Part shown: positions 1 through 9,422 of the stretch, in pieces
Position numbering within the stretch: position 1 is the stretch's first letter
How the letters are laid out: each line of letters opens with the position of its first letter
Assembly (NCBI RefSeq): GCF_015062615.1
Contig: NZ_SUUH01000006.1
Coordinates: 62,001-126,000 of the forward strand
Reading direction: 5' to 3'
Origin: Denitrobacterium detoxificans
GTDB lineage: Bacteria > Actinomycetota > Coriobacteriia > Coriobacteriales > Eggerthellaceae
DNA length: 64,000 nt
Notes under the pieces: generated by a model
Told to the model about the DNA's origin: nothing
The model's database searches: none
What the model saw: the letters and a program-made list of their open reading frames with translations, nothing else
Made by a program: the position numbers and the translations under genes

Positions 1-354
1 GGTCGTCCCGACGATGGCGATACGAGACGCAAAGTCCAATGCCGCCCGCGCCATGCCTTCGTCAATGCGTACGATGGGCGTGTTGAAAAAGGGCTGTGCC
101 TCGTATGCGAAGTCGCCCGCTACTACGCATGTATGAACAATTGCGCTGACTCCTAGCGATTCGGCTTGCTGGTAATAGGCGAACATGCGCTGGCGCGCTT
201 GCGTGGTGAGGCCTCCCGCTTTGATGATCTCGGGCAAGAGACTGTCGTCGATGATCTGGTAGGCGTGAATGTCAGGCATGATTTCCGCGCAAAGGTCTGC
301 AAATGCAGACGAGGAACCAATTCCGGTTTGGATGAGACAGATGGATTTGCTCAT
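1..354 (-). CDS. Asp/Glu racemase-family protein, N-terminal part (cut by window edge)
   Basis: The minus strand reads from an ATG at 354 to the window edge without a stop, giving 118 residues. The start MSKSICLIQTGIG and the stretch VSAIVHTCVVAG, with a Cys in a strand-loop like the first catalytic Cys of Asp/Glu/hydantoin racemases, suggest that superfamily. IAIVGTT at the cut edge resembles the start of the second half-domain. An AGGAGC ribosome binding site lies 7 bases before the start. It follows the MocR gene in the same direction after a 101-base gap, so the regulator may control it; MocR proteins often control amino-acid enzymes. The second catalytic Cys lies outside the window, so racemase activity is not proven. 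Confidence 0.7.
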   Translation of the reverse strand, partial: MSKSICLIQTGIGSSSAFADLCAEIMPDIHAYQIIDDSLLPEIIKAGGLTTQARQRMFAYYQQAESLGVSAIVHTCVVAGDFAYEAQPFFNTPIVRIDEGMARAALDFASRIAIVGTT

Positions 355-455
355 TGCATGCTCCTAACTAGGCAGTTGATAACGGAAGCATGCTAGGCAA
401 TAAGCTGATGAGGGGAAACGGGCAGAATTACCGCAATTGATACGGGCAGATGAAG

Positions 456-1937
456 CTACTTGCGCTCGCCTTCAGCCTGCAGCCAAGCGCTTGCCAATGC
501 AGCGACGCCTGGCGCGATGTCTTCATCTGCGATGGCCGAAAACCCCATGATGATTTTGTTTTCGGGGGCTGGTTGGCTAAACCACATGCGTGATGTGCCG
601 TAGACCTGCACGCCGACCGCGTATGCACTGGAAAGGAGCTCTGCTTGCGACATGCCGTTATGCACGGTGAGGTAGAGATGCATTCCCGTGTCCTTACCAG
701 CGATGTCTATCATCCCGCCAAATTGTCTTTCCAGGCAGTCGATGAGCTCGTCATGGCGCCGGTGGTTTCCCCGTGCGGTTTTCCGCACATGGGCATCCCA
801 GTGACCTGCCTCTATGAAGCGGGCAAGAACTTCTTGTTCGAGCCATGATACGGTTTGGTGAGCGTAGTTGAAGACATCCCAGTAGCGAGAGAGCAGCGTG
901 GGCGGAAGCACCATGTATGCGATGCGTAAGGCGGGGGAAAGGACTTTTGAAACGTTGCACAGGTAGATAACGCGACCGTACGCATCAAGCGACTGCAGCG
1001 ACGGGATGGGTCGCGTAGAATAGCGGAATTCATTGCAGGAATCGTCCTCGATGATGTAAGAGTTGTTTTCCTCCGCCCATTTGAGAAGCCTTGTCCGAGC
1101 ATTGAGGGAAAGAAGCTTTCCCGTGGGAAATTGATGAGATGGCGTGGTGAAGACAATGCTGGGCCGGTGTTTGCGCAGTGCGGCAAGGAATGCCTCCGTG
1201 CCTTGGTCGCTGGGTAATGGAACCATCCGAAACCCCAGGCGGCGAGCCGTTTCGTGCATGGTCGCATAGCCAGGCTCTTCCATGCCGATAACATCGGTAT
1301 CACGGTCGAAGAGCTGCAATATTGTCGTGAGGGCGCTGTCGGTTCCCGCTTGTATGATGACCTGTTCGGGTAGGCAGTGAACGTCGCGTGTGCAGGCCGC
1401 GTTCTTGGCGAGCACTCGATTGATGGCGTTTGTCTCGTTGGTGTTTCCGTAACGTGCCATTTCGGGGCAATGCGTCTGGTAGAGGACTTCGTTCATTAGT
1501 TTGCGCCATGTGTTTGCGGGGAAGGAGTCGGGTTGCAAGTTGGCGTATGAAAAGTTGTACCGTACGCGACCTCCACTTTCGTTCTCTGCGAAAAACGCAT
1601 CATGATTTCGGGCGTTGCGAGCCTGTGCGATCGCGGAGGCATCGACGTTGCGGTCGAGCGCCATGAACTCGGCGTCGATGCGGCAGACGCGATAGCCCGA
1701 CCTGGGAATATTGGAGACGAAGCCTTCGGTGGCAAGCTGCAAATAGGCCTGCTCGATGGTTGTGTGAGATACGCCCAGCTCGTGGGCGAGGTTGCGAATT
1801 GACGTAAGGCGGTCGCCTTCGGAAAGGGCTCCCGAGATGATCGCGTTACGTATTTGGTCGTAAATCTGCTTGTAGAGTGGCGTGGATGATTCTGCCTCTA
1901 GCGTAACTTGCAGCACTGCTTTTCTTCTTTTTGTCAT
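456..1937 (-). CDS. MocR/PdxR-type GntR regulator with aminotransferase-like domain
   Basis: The 493-residue protein has an N-terminal GntR winged helix (about residues 20-85, including RLTSIRNLAHELGVSHTTIE) and a class I aminotransferase-fold domain for the rest. The PLP Schiff-base lysine is present in the motif CNVSKVLSPALRIAY, and the cofactor Asp in IIEDDSCNEFRY. I chose the ATG at 1937 (MTKRRK) over the upstream in-frame ATG at 1979 because GAGG lies 8 bases before it and homologous domains start nearby. It is divergent from a molybdoenzyme operon and upstream of the racemase-family gene, so either could be its target. It is one of two MocR genes in the window; the other has lost the PLP lysine. 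Confidence 0.9.
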   Translation of the reverse strand: MTKRRKAVLQVTLEAESSTPLYKQIYDQIRNAIISGALSEGDRLTSIRNLAHELGVSHTTIEQAYLQLATEGFVSNIPRSGYRVCRIDAEFMALDRNVDASAIAQARNARNHDAFFAENESGGRVRYNFSYANLQPDSFPANTWRKLMNEVLYQTHCPEMARYGNTNETNAINRVLAKNAACTRDVHCLPEQVIIQAGTDSALTTILQLFDRDTDVIGMEEPGYATMHETARRLGFRMVPLPSDQGTEAFLAALRKHRPSIVFTTPSHQFPTGKLLSLNARTRLLKWAEENNSYIIEDDSCNEFRYSTRPIPSLQSLDAYGRVIYLCNVSKVLSPALRIAYMVLPPTLLSRYWDVFNYAHQTVSWLEQEVLARFIEAGHWDAHVRKTARGNHRRHDELIDCLERQFGGMIDIAGKDTGMHLYLTVHNGMSQAELLSSAYAVGVQVYGTSRMWFSQPAPENKIIMGFSAIADEDIAPGVAALASAWLQAEGERK

Positions 1938-2051
1938 ATTGCGTGCCTCATTGATCTGTCCGTATTGATTCGCATGCATCTGACCATTTCGATTATGACA
2001 AAACCTCGATACATTTGAAATGCCTTTTTAGGAGACGAAGATGGGAGAGCA

Positions 2052-4340
2052 ATGCGAGAAGAAGCATCGAATCGTTCGGGTGGTGTGAGTCGTCGCGAGT
2101 TCCTGAGGGGGTTGGGGCTTTCGGGAATCGCCCTTGGCGCCATCGGAGGGCTGACCGGCTGCTCATCCGTCACCCAGACCGGGAGTACGTTTACCGCTCC
2201 TGGCGTGCAAAAAACGGGGTATCAGTATGCAAGCGAAGCCGAAGGCGGCGAATGGCATCACTGCGCTTGTCAGAGGAATTGCTTTGATACCTGCATGATG
2301 AAGGTGCGTACGGTGGGCGGACGCGTGGTGGAAGTGCGTGGCGATGAAAACAGCCCATATACGGCTGGTGGCCTTTGCGTGAAGACCCAAAGCTACGTTG
2401 ACTGGTGCTATCGCGAGGACCGCATCCTGTACCCGCTTCGGCGTACGGGGGAGAAAGGGCCTGGCTGTACCTTCGAGCGCATAAGCTGGGATGAGGCCAT
2501 AGAGGAAATAACGACGAAGTGGCACGACATCATCGATACGTATGGCGGCGAGGCGATTACGTATTCGCGCTACCAGGGCAATCAGGGCTCGGTTATGCGT
2601 CGTTGCCTGGAGCCGCTGTTCTTCAAGATGGGCGCGACGTTCTGCGAGGGCTCGATGTGCAACAACGGCTACGTCTATTCGCTGCCGTATACCACTGCCG
2701 GCGTGCCGGTCATGGCGGCGGAGGATATCGCAAACAAGAGCCTGTACATCTCGTGGGCGCACAATCCTGCCGCAACGTCCCTTCATACCATGAAGTTCAT
2801 CAAACAGATGAACAAGAAGGGCGGCAAGATCGTCGTCATCAATCCGGTCGCCGTTCCCGAGACGATGTGGGCGGATTTGTATATCCAGCTGAAGCCTGGT
2901 ACCGACCTGGCATTTGCTCTGGGCGTCGGAAAGTACCTTATTGATCACGGCATGTACGATTCGGAGTGGATCGCCCAGTGGTCGCAGGGCTTCGATGACT
3001 ATAAGGCCGAATGCGATCAATGGCCGCAGGACAAGGTTGCGGAAACGTGTGGCATTCCCGCCGAGCAGGTTGCGCAGTTTGCCGAGCTACTTTGGGACCA
3101 TCGTGACAACGCATGCTTGAAAACGGGTCTTTGCCTGGGGCGTCGTCGCACGGGAGGCATGAGCCACATTTCCGTCAAGTGCCTCAGTGGCTTGGTGGGT
3201 CACCCCGAGATGTACTTCAATATGACGTCGTCGGGTGGTCTCCAGTGGTTCTCCAATGCCCTGCCCGCAATGCAATCATCGATGCTGCAGGGCACGCTTC
3301 CCAGCGAGGCGAATCCTGTTGGCACGATTCGCAATTACTCATCGCCCGACCTGGGCAAGGTTCTTACCGGGCAGAATTTTGGGGAAGATCACGATTTCTC
3401 GAAGAACCCCATTCGCTCTCTTATGATTTTCGGCAATAACCCCCTCGTTTCGCACCCCAATTTGAATTTGGTTCGTGAGGGATTGTCGCGTGAGGACCTG
3501 TTTACGGTGGTTCACGAGATGTTCTACACGCCCACGTGTGATTACGCGGACATCATTCTTCCGGCGCCTTCGAGTTTCGAGTACGAGGAATTCAACGGAG
3601 GCTATGGCCATAACTACGCTGTTTTCAACAACAAGGTCATTGAGCCGCTGGGTGAGTGCGTTGACAACCTGCAGCTTTGCAATATGCTGGGGCAGGCTAT
3701 GGGATACGATGACGAGGCGTTTCATCGCACCATGAAGACGTATTACGATGCGTATTTGGCCAATCGCGATTTTACGATCGACGAGTTCAAGGAAAAGGGC
3801 TGGTATTACGTTCCTCCCAAGACGTGGGATGAGGCTGTGTATGGGCCGGGTGCGTTCCCCACTAAGTCGGGCAAGTTCCAGTTTGCCAGCGACGAGCTCG
3901 AGCATGACCATGGCACGCGCGCTCCGCACTATACCGACGACCCCGAGAGCCCCCAGGGCGATGCCGAGCTTATTGCCAAGTATCCGCTTGCGTTGATTTC
4001 CGCGAGCGCCAAGGAATACCTCAATGGGTGCTTTGGCAACATGCCCGATAACAATATCCTCTTCGGCGAAGACTTCCTGTATATCGATGCCGACGAGGCG
4101 GATGCGCGTGGCATAGCCGATGGGGACGCGGTTCTCGTGTACAACGACCGTGGCACGCTGCACCGTACGGCAAGGGTGCTCGAGGGGCGTTGCGCGGAGC
4201 ATACGGTTTACACGTATCCGAGCCGATGGACCAATTACACCGATGTCGAAACGGTAAATGATGTCACATCCGATGCTCGGGCCGATATCGGACGAGGCGT
4301 AACGTTCCAGAGCTGCATGGTAGAAGTGGCCAAGGCGTAG
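2052..4340 (+). CDS. Tat-exported molybdopterin oxidoreductase, catalytic subunit (DMSO reductase family)
   Basis: This 762-residue protein begins with a twin-arginine motif SRREFLRG and a lipobox LTGC (Cys37), so it is probably folded in the cytoplasm, exported by Tat and membrane-anchored. The [4Fe-4S] motif C73-x3-C77-x3-C81-x27-C109 opens the molybdopterin oxidoreductase domain; a C-terminal dinucleotide-binding domain follows. The molybdenum-ligand loop around GSMCNNGY looks like the Cys-ligand type (PhsA/PsrA-like) rather than the Ser of DmsA, which is inference. Genes for an Fe-S subunit, TorD chaperone and DmsC anchor follow, giving a complete quinol-linked reductase. The start is not certain, but GGAGA and GGGAG elements precede 2052. 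Substrate unknown: S- or N-oxides, thiosulfate/polysulfide or an aromatic are possible. Confidence 0.9.
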   Translation: MREEASNRSGGVSRREFLRGLGLSGIALGAIGGLTGCSSVTQTGSTFTAPGVQKTGYQYASEAEGGEWHHCACQRNCFDTCMMKVRTVGGRVVEVRGDENSPYTAGGLCVKTQSYVDWCYREDRILYPLRRTGEKGPGCTFERISWDEAIEEITTKWHDIIDTYGGEAITYSRYQGNQGSVMRRCLEPLFFKMGATFCEGSMCNNGYVYSLPYTTAGVPVMAAEDIANKSLYISWAHNPAATSLHTMKFIKQMNKKGGKIVVINPVAVPETMWADLYIQLKPGTDLAFALGVGKYLIDHGMYDSEWIAQWSQGFDDYKAECDQWPQDKVAETCGIPAEQVAQFAELLWDHRDNACLKTGLCLGRRRTGGMSHISVKCLSGLVGHPEMYFNMTSSGGLQWFSNALPAMQSSMLQGTLPSEANPVGTIRNYSSPDLGKVLTGQNFGEDHDFSKNPIRSLMIFGNNPLVSHPNLNLVREGLSREDLFTVVHEMFYTPTCDYADIILPAPSSFEYEEFNGGYGHNYAVFNNKVIEPLGECVDNLQLCNMLGQAMGYDDEAFHRTMKTYYDAYLANRDFTIDEFKEKGWYYVPPKTWDEAVYGPGAFPTKSGKFQFASDELEHDHGTRAPHYTDDPESPQGDAELIAKYPLALISASAKEYLNGCFGNMPDNNILFGEDFLYIDADEADARGIADGDAVLVYNDRGTLHRTARVLEGRCAEHTVYTYPSRWTNYTDVETVNDVTSDARADIGRGVTFQSCMVEVAKA

Positions 4341-4365
4341 GCGCGGTTGCGGAGAGGAGAGAATC

Positions 4366-4887
4366 ATGTCCAAGCAGATGGGTTTTTTGCTTGATCAGAA
4401 GTATTGCATTGGGTGCCAGACGTGCCAGCATGCATGCCGCGTGCGTCATGGCGTCGAACCGGGCACGTATCCGCGCAAGGCGACGAGTTCTCAGGTGCAA
4501 GTGACGGGGCCGTTTATCTCCCTGGCATGCAATCATTGCGAGAATCCGGCGTGCGTAGCGGCATGTCCCACCACCGCCCTGCAGAAGCGCGAGGACGGCA
4601 TTGTTGTTCACGACCCGAATCAGTGCATTGGCTGCTTTATGTGCAAGATGGCCTGCCCCTATGACGCTCCCCAGATTAACGAGGAGACAGGGCTCATGGT
4701 GAAGTGCGATATGTGCGCTGCTCGACAGGACCGTGGCGATACGCCTGCCTGCGTGCTTGCCTGCCCTGTGAAGGTGCTGACCATCGGCACGATTGAGGAT
4801 TTGGAGCAACAGGGCGGCGTGAAAGAGGGCGTTGGTTTCACGGTGCGTGAAACGGGCCCCAATGTGCGCTTCATTCCGATTGAGTAG
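4366..4887 (+). CDS. 4Fe-4S ferredoxin-type electron-transfer subunit (DmsB-like)
   Basis: The 173-residue protein carries four cysteine clusters (starting CIGCQTCQHAC, CNHCENPAC, CIGCFMCKMAC, CDMCAARQ...C) that would hold four [4Fe-4S] clusters, as in DmsB/NrfC/PhsB subunits. It is shorter than typical DmsB (about 200 residues), mainly because the loops are compact. No signal peptide is present, as expected for a subunit that travels with the Tat-exported catalytic partner. It starts 25 bases after the catalytic gene with GGAGAGAG before the ATG. Role: moves electrons from the membrane anchor to the catalytic subunit. Confidence 0.92.
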   Translation: MSKQMGFLLDQKYCIGCQTCQHACRVRHGVEPGTYPRKATSSQVQVTGPFISLACNHCENPACVAACPTTALQKREDGIVVHDPNQCIGCFMCKMACPYDAPQINEETGLMVKCDMCAARQDRGDTPACVLACPVKVLTIGTIEDLEQQGGVKEGVGFTVRETGPNVRFIPIE

Positions 4888-4896
4888 GTGAGTCCC

Positions 4897-5616
4897 ATGA
4901 CTGGAACGTATGGAACTCGTTGCCTTGGTGCCGATTTGGCTGCCTGCGAAAGCGAAGCCCGGCAGCGGGGTGCGACGTACGCGAATCTTGCCGTGCTGTT
5001 TGCGGATTCCCCGAGTGAGGTGGTTCTATCTACGCTCGTGGGCGTCGTGGGCTCAACGGAAGGGGACGCGGCAGGTATGGAGGGGCTGCGGGCGTATTTT
5101 GATGGCCAGCGCGATGGCATCGACGAGAGCTTGCGTTGTGCTGTGGCATCCGAATACGCGGATTTGTTCGTAGGGCCGCGTCCACCGCAGGCCCCAATGT
5201 ACGAATCGGTGTATCTGGGAACGCCCAAGAGGCTTTTTACCGAGCAGACCATGCTGGTGCGACACTTCTATGCCAGGTGCGGTTTGGCGGTGGTCAAGAG
5301 CGATAAGGTTCCTGATGATTACTTGCCGTACGAGCTGGAGCTCATTTCGTCGTTGGCGTTGCGCGAGGCGGATGCGGCTGGCCGGGGTGATGTGCGGGGT
5401 GCCGATGAGGCTCGTGAGCTGCAGCTCGAATTTCTTCGTGCTCATTTGGGCCGCTGGATGGAACCGTTTTCCTGTCGCGTCATCCAAGCCGAGAGCTCGG
5501 ATTTCTACGCTGCCCTTGTTGCGTTTGCCCGTGACTTCATTGCTGACGATGAGACATATTTGGCGCATTCCGTCGATGAGGCTGGAATGTCCGTTACCGA
5601 AGGAGCATTGAGATGA
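4897..5616 (+). CDS. TorD/DmsD-family molybdoenzyme chaperone
   Basis: The 239-residue all-helical protein contains LFVGPRPPQAPMYESVYL and DDYLPYELELISSLA, matching the conserved core of TorD/DmsD chaperones (E-P-x-D-H-like region replaced by DDYLPYEL). These bind the Tat signal peptide and the immature catalytic subunit until the molybdenum cofactor is inserted. I chose the ATG at 4897 rather than the GTG at 4888, because GGTGAG sits just ahead of it. The gene lies between the Fe-S and the membrane-anchor genes and overlaps the latter by four bases (ATGA), implying translational coupling. Confidence 0.88.
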   Translation: MTGTYGTRCLGADLAACESEARQRGATYANLAVLFADSPSEVVLSTLVGVVGSTEGDAAGMEGLRAYFDGQRDGIDESLRCAVASEYADLFVGPRPPQAPMYESVYLGTPKRLFTEQTMLVRHFYARCGLAVVKSDKVPDDYLPYELELISSLALREADAAGRGDVRGADEARELQLEFLRAHLGRWMEPFSCRVIQAESSDFYAALVAFARDFIADDETYLAHSVDEAGMSVTEGALR

Positions 5617-6371
5617 TTTCCGAATTTCCCTTGTTCGTTTTCACGACGTGCGCTGGCCTTGCGGCGGGAGCGTGCGTCTTTTCGGCGGCATTTCCTCGCA
5701 AGGAAGCCGGGAAGATGCCTGCTTGGGTCTTCCCTCTTGCCATGCTGGTCTTGCTGGGCGTTGGGCTGCTTGGGTGCATGGGGCATTTGCATCATCCCGA
5801 GCGATTCATCAATGCCCTTTGGAATCCCATGGCTGGTATCACGCAAGAAGCGTATTTCTCCATCCTGTTTGGCATTGCCCTGGTGATTGATGCGGTCGTT
5901 TGTGCGGTGAAAGGTCGTTCTCTTCGCGCGTTGCGCATCGTGGAGGCCGTGTTTGGTTTCCTTCTGGCATGCGTGATGGGACTGGCTTATTTCAACACGC
6001 TGGGCGTGACGGCCTGGGCATGCCTTCCGACGATCCCCATGTTCGTCGCCGGTGATCTTGCCGTGGGCGCGGCTTTGTGGGGGCTGCTTGAGCGTCCCGC
6101 AACGCGCAAGGCGAGCTTTGCGTATTCGGTCATTGTGGTCGAGCTGATTTTTGCGTGCGCGCTTGCCCTTCTTGCAGTTCACTTTAATGGCCTGGGGCTG
6201 AGCCCTCTTCCGTTTGTGGTGGCCATCGTTCTTGCGCCATGCGCTCATATCGCCCTTGCTTGGGCGACCAAGGCGAATGGATTGGCATGGGGTCCCACGC
6301 TCGCCTGCGCATGCGTGCTTGTCGGCTGCATTGTGGCGCGCTATGCGTTTTACGCAGCCTATGCATTGTAG
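5613..6371 (+). CDS. DmsC-like membrane anchor subunit
   Basis: The 252-residue protein is almost entirely hydrophobic, with about eight membrane segments, and carries DmsC-type features: MGHLHHPERFINAL near the second helix and AWCLP/PLPFVVAIV segments. The family oxidises menaquinol and feeds electrons to the Fe-S subunit. Its start overlaps the chaperone stop in ATGA. It is the last gene of the operon; a strong rho-independent terminator follows at 6417-6447. Confidence 0.87.
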   Translation: MISEFPLFVFTTCAGLAAGACVFSAAFPRKEAGKMPAWVFPLAMLVLLGVGLLGCMGHLHHPERFINALWNPMAGITQEAYFSILFGIALVIDAVVCAVKGRSLRALRIVEAVFGFLLACVMGLAYFNTLGVTAWACLPTIPMFVAGDLAVGAALWGLLERPATRKASFAYSVIVVELIFACALALLAVHFNGLGLSPLPFVVAIVLAPCAHIALAWATKANGLAWGPTLACACVLVGCIVARYAFYAAYAL

Positions 6372-6416
6372 GGGTATCTCGGCGATGCGAATTGCTCGAT
6401 AGGTTGTTTTCGTTTG

Positions 6417-6447
6417 CGGCGAGGGGTGGCATCCCCTCGCCGTTTTT
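6417..6447 (+). terminator. Rho-independent terminator after the first reductase operon
   Basis: A 10-bp perfect stem (CGGCGAGGGG / CCCCTCGCCG) with a 6-base loop is followed by a run of five T. Confidence 0.9.
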
Positions 6448-6528
6448 ACGTGCTGGGCGTGGGGTCACCAATCTGCGCCCCCCTTCAATGTTGCCCCTTT
6501 TTCGTTCGGCCCACTACATAGTTTCTAG

Positions 6529-6557
6529 TTGAAAATAGACTCCATCAAGAATAGACT
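6529..6557 (+). promoter_or_regulatory. Candidate promoter for the DUF364-type gene
   Basis: TTGAAA (6529-6534) and TAGACT (6552-6557) are separated by 17 bases, which is good sigma70-type spacing. The octamer AATAGACT also occurs twice here (6534 and 6550), which could be incidental. This reading agrees with starting the gene at 6604 rather than at the TTG inside the -35 box. Confidence 0.4.
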
Positions 6558-6603
6558 TCATCGGCAGAGTCTCATGAAGCATGTAGTAGACGGGAGAGCG
6601 AGC

Positions 6604-7425
6604 ATGGGCAAGTGCGAAGGTGGGCACAGGATACCAGGTTGGAAGGAATTGCAGCAGCTGCCTGCGCAGTGGGATCTGTACAAGCGCCTGGTGGAGGGCG
6701 TGCCCGAGGGGATTGCGGTGAAGGACGTACTGGTGGGCAACCATTGGGCATACGTTGAGGCCGAAAGCGGATGCGGCATGGCCATGGTCGTGCATGGCGG
6801 GCGCGGGCTGTATGGGCTTTACCCCAAAGCTCGCTGCGTGGAGCTGCGCGACCTTGCGGCGCAGTGCGTCAGCTGGAACTTCCTGGAAGCCAGCGTGGGC
6901 GTTGCCGCGCTGAACGCATGGTATTCCACGCCGGAAAACGCAGCTGCCGCGGGCATGAAGATCGAGGAAAAGGGCAGCAACGACGGGTTCGAGCTGTATC
7001 GCAGCCAGTGCGCGGGCAAGCGCGTGACCGTCGTGGGCCATTTCCCACTCATCGAGCGCCTTGCCGACGAATGCGAGCTCACGGTACTCGAGCGCAACCC
7101 TTCGGGCGACGACGTACCCGATCCAGGTTGCGAATACATCATTCCCCATCAGGACGTTACGTTCATGACGGGCATTACCCTCACCAACAAGACGATGCCG
7201 CGCTTGCTGCAGCTATCTCGCGAATCGGGTGGCAGTGCCATCCTCGTGGGGCCCAGTGTGGTTCCGGCTCCCGTGCTCTACGAGTATGGCGTCGACTGCA
7301 TGGCTGGTTCGGTCATCGTGGACCCCGAGTGTGCAAAGGCGGCCGTCATGCAGGCGGCCACCTCGGGAATCTTCAAGCATGGTGTGCAAAAGATGCGCGT
7401 TGAGAGGCCAGGCTGGCTTTCGTAG
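6604..7425 (+). CDS. DUF364/DUF4213-type protein (putative heavy-metal chelation family)
   Basis: The 273-residue soluble protein resembles the DUF4213 plus DUF364 architecture. The N-terminal half contains VLVGNHWAYVEAESGCGMAM, and the C-terminal Rossmann-like half contains VTVVGHFPLIERL, CELTVLERNPSGDDVPD and a late LVGPSVVPAPVLYEYGVD. Family members are implicated in metal or metal-cofactor handling, but no reaction is established. I start at the ATG at 6604 because GGGAGAG lies just before it; the longer TTG start at 6529 lacks a ribosome binding site and lies in a probable promoter. In a molybdoenzyme-rich neighbourhood a molybdenum or metallochaperone role is possible but unproven. Confidence 0.75.
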   Translation: MGKCEGGHRIPGWKELQQLPAQWDLYKRLVEGVPEGIAVKDVLVGNHWAYVEAESGCGMAMVVHGGRGLYGLYPKARCVELRDLAAQCVSWNFLEASVGVAALNAWYSTPENAAAAGMKIEEKGSNDGFELYRSQCAGKRVTVVGHFPLIERLADECELTVLERNPSGDDVPDPGCEYIIPHQDVTFMTGITLTNKTMPRLLQLSRESGGSAILVGPSVVPAPVLYEYGVDCMAGSVIVDPECAKAAVMQAATSGIFKHGVQKMRVERPGWLS

Positions 7426-7497
7426 GTTTTGCGGACCAAAGTTGCTATCATCGGGTAAGAAATTTGCGCCCGACCTCAACCGTGAAGGTTTTCGTTC

Positions 7498-8373
7498 ATG
7501 AAGTACAAGTTGCTCCTCGTTATGGTGACCGTTGTATGGGGCAGCTCGTTCGTGATCATGAAGGACCTGGTGGACGATGTGAACCCCGCCTGGTTGCTGG
7601 CGGTGCGCTTCGCCTTGGCCGCGGTGGCTCTTGCCCTGCTTTCCCTGAAGTACCGCAAGCTGTTCTTCCAGCGCGAGTACGTGAAGTACGGCATCATCAT
7701 TGGGTTGCCGCTGTTCGTGGGCTATTTGCTGCAGACCATCGGGCTCACCGACACCACGCCCGGCAAGAACGCATTCCTCACGGCGTCGTATTGCGTCATG
7801 ATTCCGTTTCTGAATTGGGCGGCCTTGCGCAGGAAGCCCAATCGATTCCACGTGGTCGCGGCCTTCATGTGCTTGTTTGGCATTGGCCTCATCAGCCTGA
7901 ACGAGGGCTTTAGCGTGAGCTTTGGCGATGCTGCCACCCTGTCTTGCGCCTTCTTCTACGCTTTGCAGCTGATTTTCATGGTGAAGTTTGGGCGCGGCCG
8001 CAATCCGGCCGTGCTCACGATATGGCAACTGGCCGTCATCTCGGTGGGAAGCGCGCTGGTGGCCTTGGCAACGGGTGCTTCCTTCGACTTCTCCATGCTC
8101 GGCGGCGAGGCCTGGCTGGCGCTTGCCTACTTGGCCGTGGTCGTTACCGCCTTGGCGATCCTCTTTCAAAACGTGGGCATTGCCAACGTGGAACCCGCGA
8201 CGGCGGGCTTACTCCTTTCGCTGGAATCGGTGTTTGGCGTAGCGTTCAGCATCGCTCTGGGCTACGAGGCCCTTACGCCGCGCGTTCTGGTGGGCTTTCT
8301 CGTGGTGTTTGCCGCAATCGTAATGTCGGAATACGTTCCCCAAATACTGAACCGTAAGCGTATGTCGCGCTAG
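7498..8373 (+). CDS. EamA/DMT-superfamily transporter
   Basis: The 291-residue protein has about ten membrane segments arranged as two EamA repeats. The first begins VVWGSSFVIMKDLV and the second includes FYALQLIFMVKFG. It ends in a short basic tail (NRKRMSR), as usual for the drug/metabolite transporter superfamily. These are commonly amino-acid or metabolite exporters; the substrate cannot be told from sequence. It sits 72 bases after the DUF364-type gene in the same direction and may be co-transcribed with it. Confidence 0.88.
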   Translation: MKYKLLLVMVTVVWGSSFVIMKDLVDDVNPAWLLAVRFALAAVALALLSLKYRKLFFQREYVKYGIIIGLPLFVGYLLQTIGLTDTTPGKNAFLTASYCVMIPFLNWAALRRKPNRFHVVAAFMCLFGIGLISLNEGFSVSFGDAATLSCAFFYALQLIFMVKFGRGRNPAVLTIWQLAVISVGSALVALATGASFDFSMLGGEAWLALAYLAVVVTALAILFQNVGIANVEPATAGLLLSLESVFGVAFSIALGYEALTPRVLVGFLVVFAAIVMSEYVPQILNRKRMSR

Positions 8374-8483
8374 GGCAAATCCGTCGGGTTCCGCGTGCTT
8401 GCTGGCTGCGTCGTCGGTTGGCTGGCGTGCGCATAGGTTTGCCTCATCCCGAACTCGGGTACAATCGCAGGGGAGGGATGTGT

Positions 8484-9266
8484 ATGAAATTCAAGATAGG
8501 GACGGTGGCGAAGCTCACGGGCTTTTCGCCGAGTGGTGTGCGCTACCTGGAAAGTCGCGGCGTGGCGGTGCCTTCGGGCGGCCGTGAGGGCACGTACCGC
8601 ATGTATACCATGGACGACGTGGCGCGCCTGCTCGAATGCCGTAATTATCGCGAGTGCGGGTTCGACATCGAGGATACGGCCGAGCTGTTTCACGCCGATG
8701 ATGTCGCCGATGTTTCGGAAAGCCTGAAGGCGCGCGCGGAAGGCATGCGCGACCAGATTCGGCACTTGGAAAATCTCGAGGCATTCCTGGAAAGTCGCGC
8801 GAAGGACCTTGATGCTATCGGGGCCGGCACGCCGCCTGTGGTAACGACTTCGCCTTCGCTGTACTGGGCTCCCTTGTGGATGCCCAGCGAGAAGGGCGCG
8901 GCGGCACCCATTCCCAGCGGCAACGACGGCTTCGACATTCCCTTTGCCGACTCCAGCTTCATTCTGGAAGGCGGAGTGGAGGGTCTTACGAACGTACGCG
9001 TGGGGTATGCCGTCATGCGTCGCTTCACCACGCGCGTGCCTGATAATCCCGATGCGCGTTTTGTGCCCGCTTCGAAGGCGGTGAAGTCAATCGTGCGTAT
9101 TGGCAAGGACTTTCAGCCCAATGCCGACGACCTTGCGCGCGTGGCGTCGTTCATTCGGGAAAACAGCCTGCTGCCCAAGGGCGATGCGCACACGCAGCGG
9201 CTCTGCTCCATCCACGTTCCGCACGAGGTGCGCTATGACGTGCTGTGGCAGCCGGTAAGCGAGTAA
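8484..9266 (+). CDS. MerR-family transcriptional regulator with unassigned effector domain
   Basis: The 260-residue protein starts with a MerR winged helix (KFKIGTVAKLTGFSPSGVRYLESRGV...GTYRMYTMDDVARLLECR), then a coiled-coil dimerisation helix near residues 75-115. A C-terminal domain of about 140 residues has a GyrI-like feel (repeated strand segments, MRRFTTRVP). I start at the ATG at 8484 because GGGAGGG is spaced 6 bases from it; upstream in-frame starts lack this. It lies directly upstream of a Tat flavin reductase in the same direction, so that gene is the likeliest target. Confidence 0.85.
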   Translation: MKFKIGTVAKLTGFSPSGVRYLESRGVAVPSGGREGTYRMYTMDDVARLLECRNYRECGFDIEDTAELFHADDVADVSESLKARAEGMRDQIRHLENLEAFLESRAKDLDAIGAGTPPVVTTSPSLYWAPLWMPSEKGAAAPIPSGNDGFDIPFADSSFILEGGVEGLTNVRVGYAVMRRFTTRVPDNPDARFVPASKAVKSIVRIGKDFQPNADDLARVASFIRENSLLPKGDAHTQRLCSIHVPHEVRYDVLWQPVSE

Positions 9267-9422
9267 CAAAACTCTACAGCCGCTGAAGAGTTTGCGCGCG
9301 TTTTCCCTGCGTGCGCATTGGCTCATTCCCAGATAATCCGCGCTTGACTTTGCAGTGGCTGCAGCATCGATGATGCTCCCGGCGGACCGAAAGGGAGGTC
9401 CGAATCAATGGGAGGATTCAAT

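Noticed and set aside
2041..2052. Alternative ATG at 2041 for the first molybdoenzyme
   Set aside because: It is in a different frame from the Tat signal and catalytic domain.
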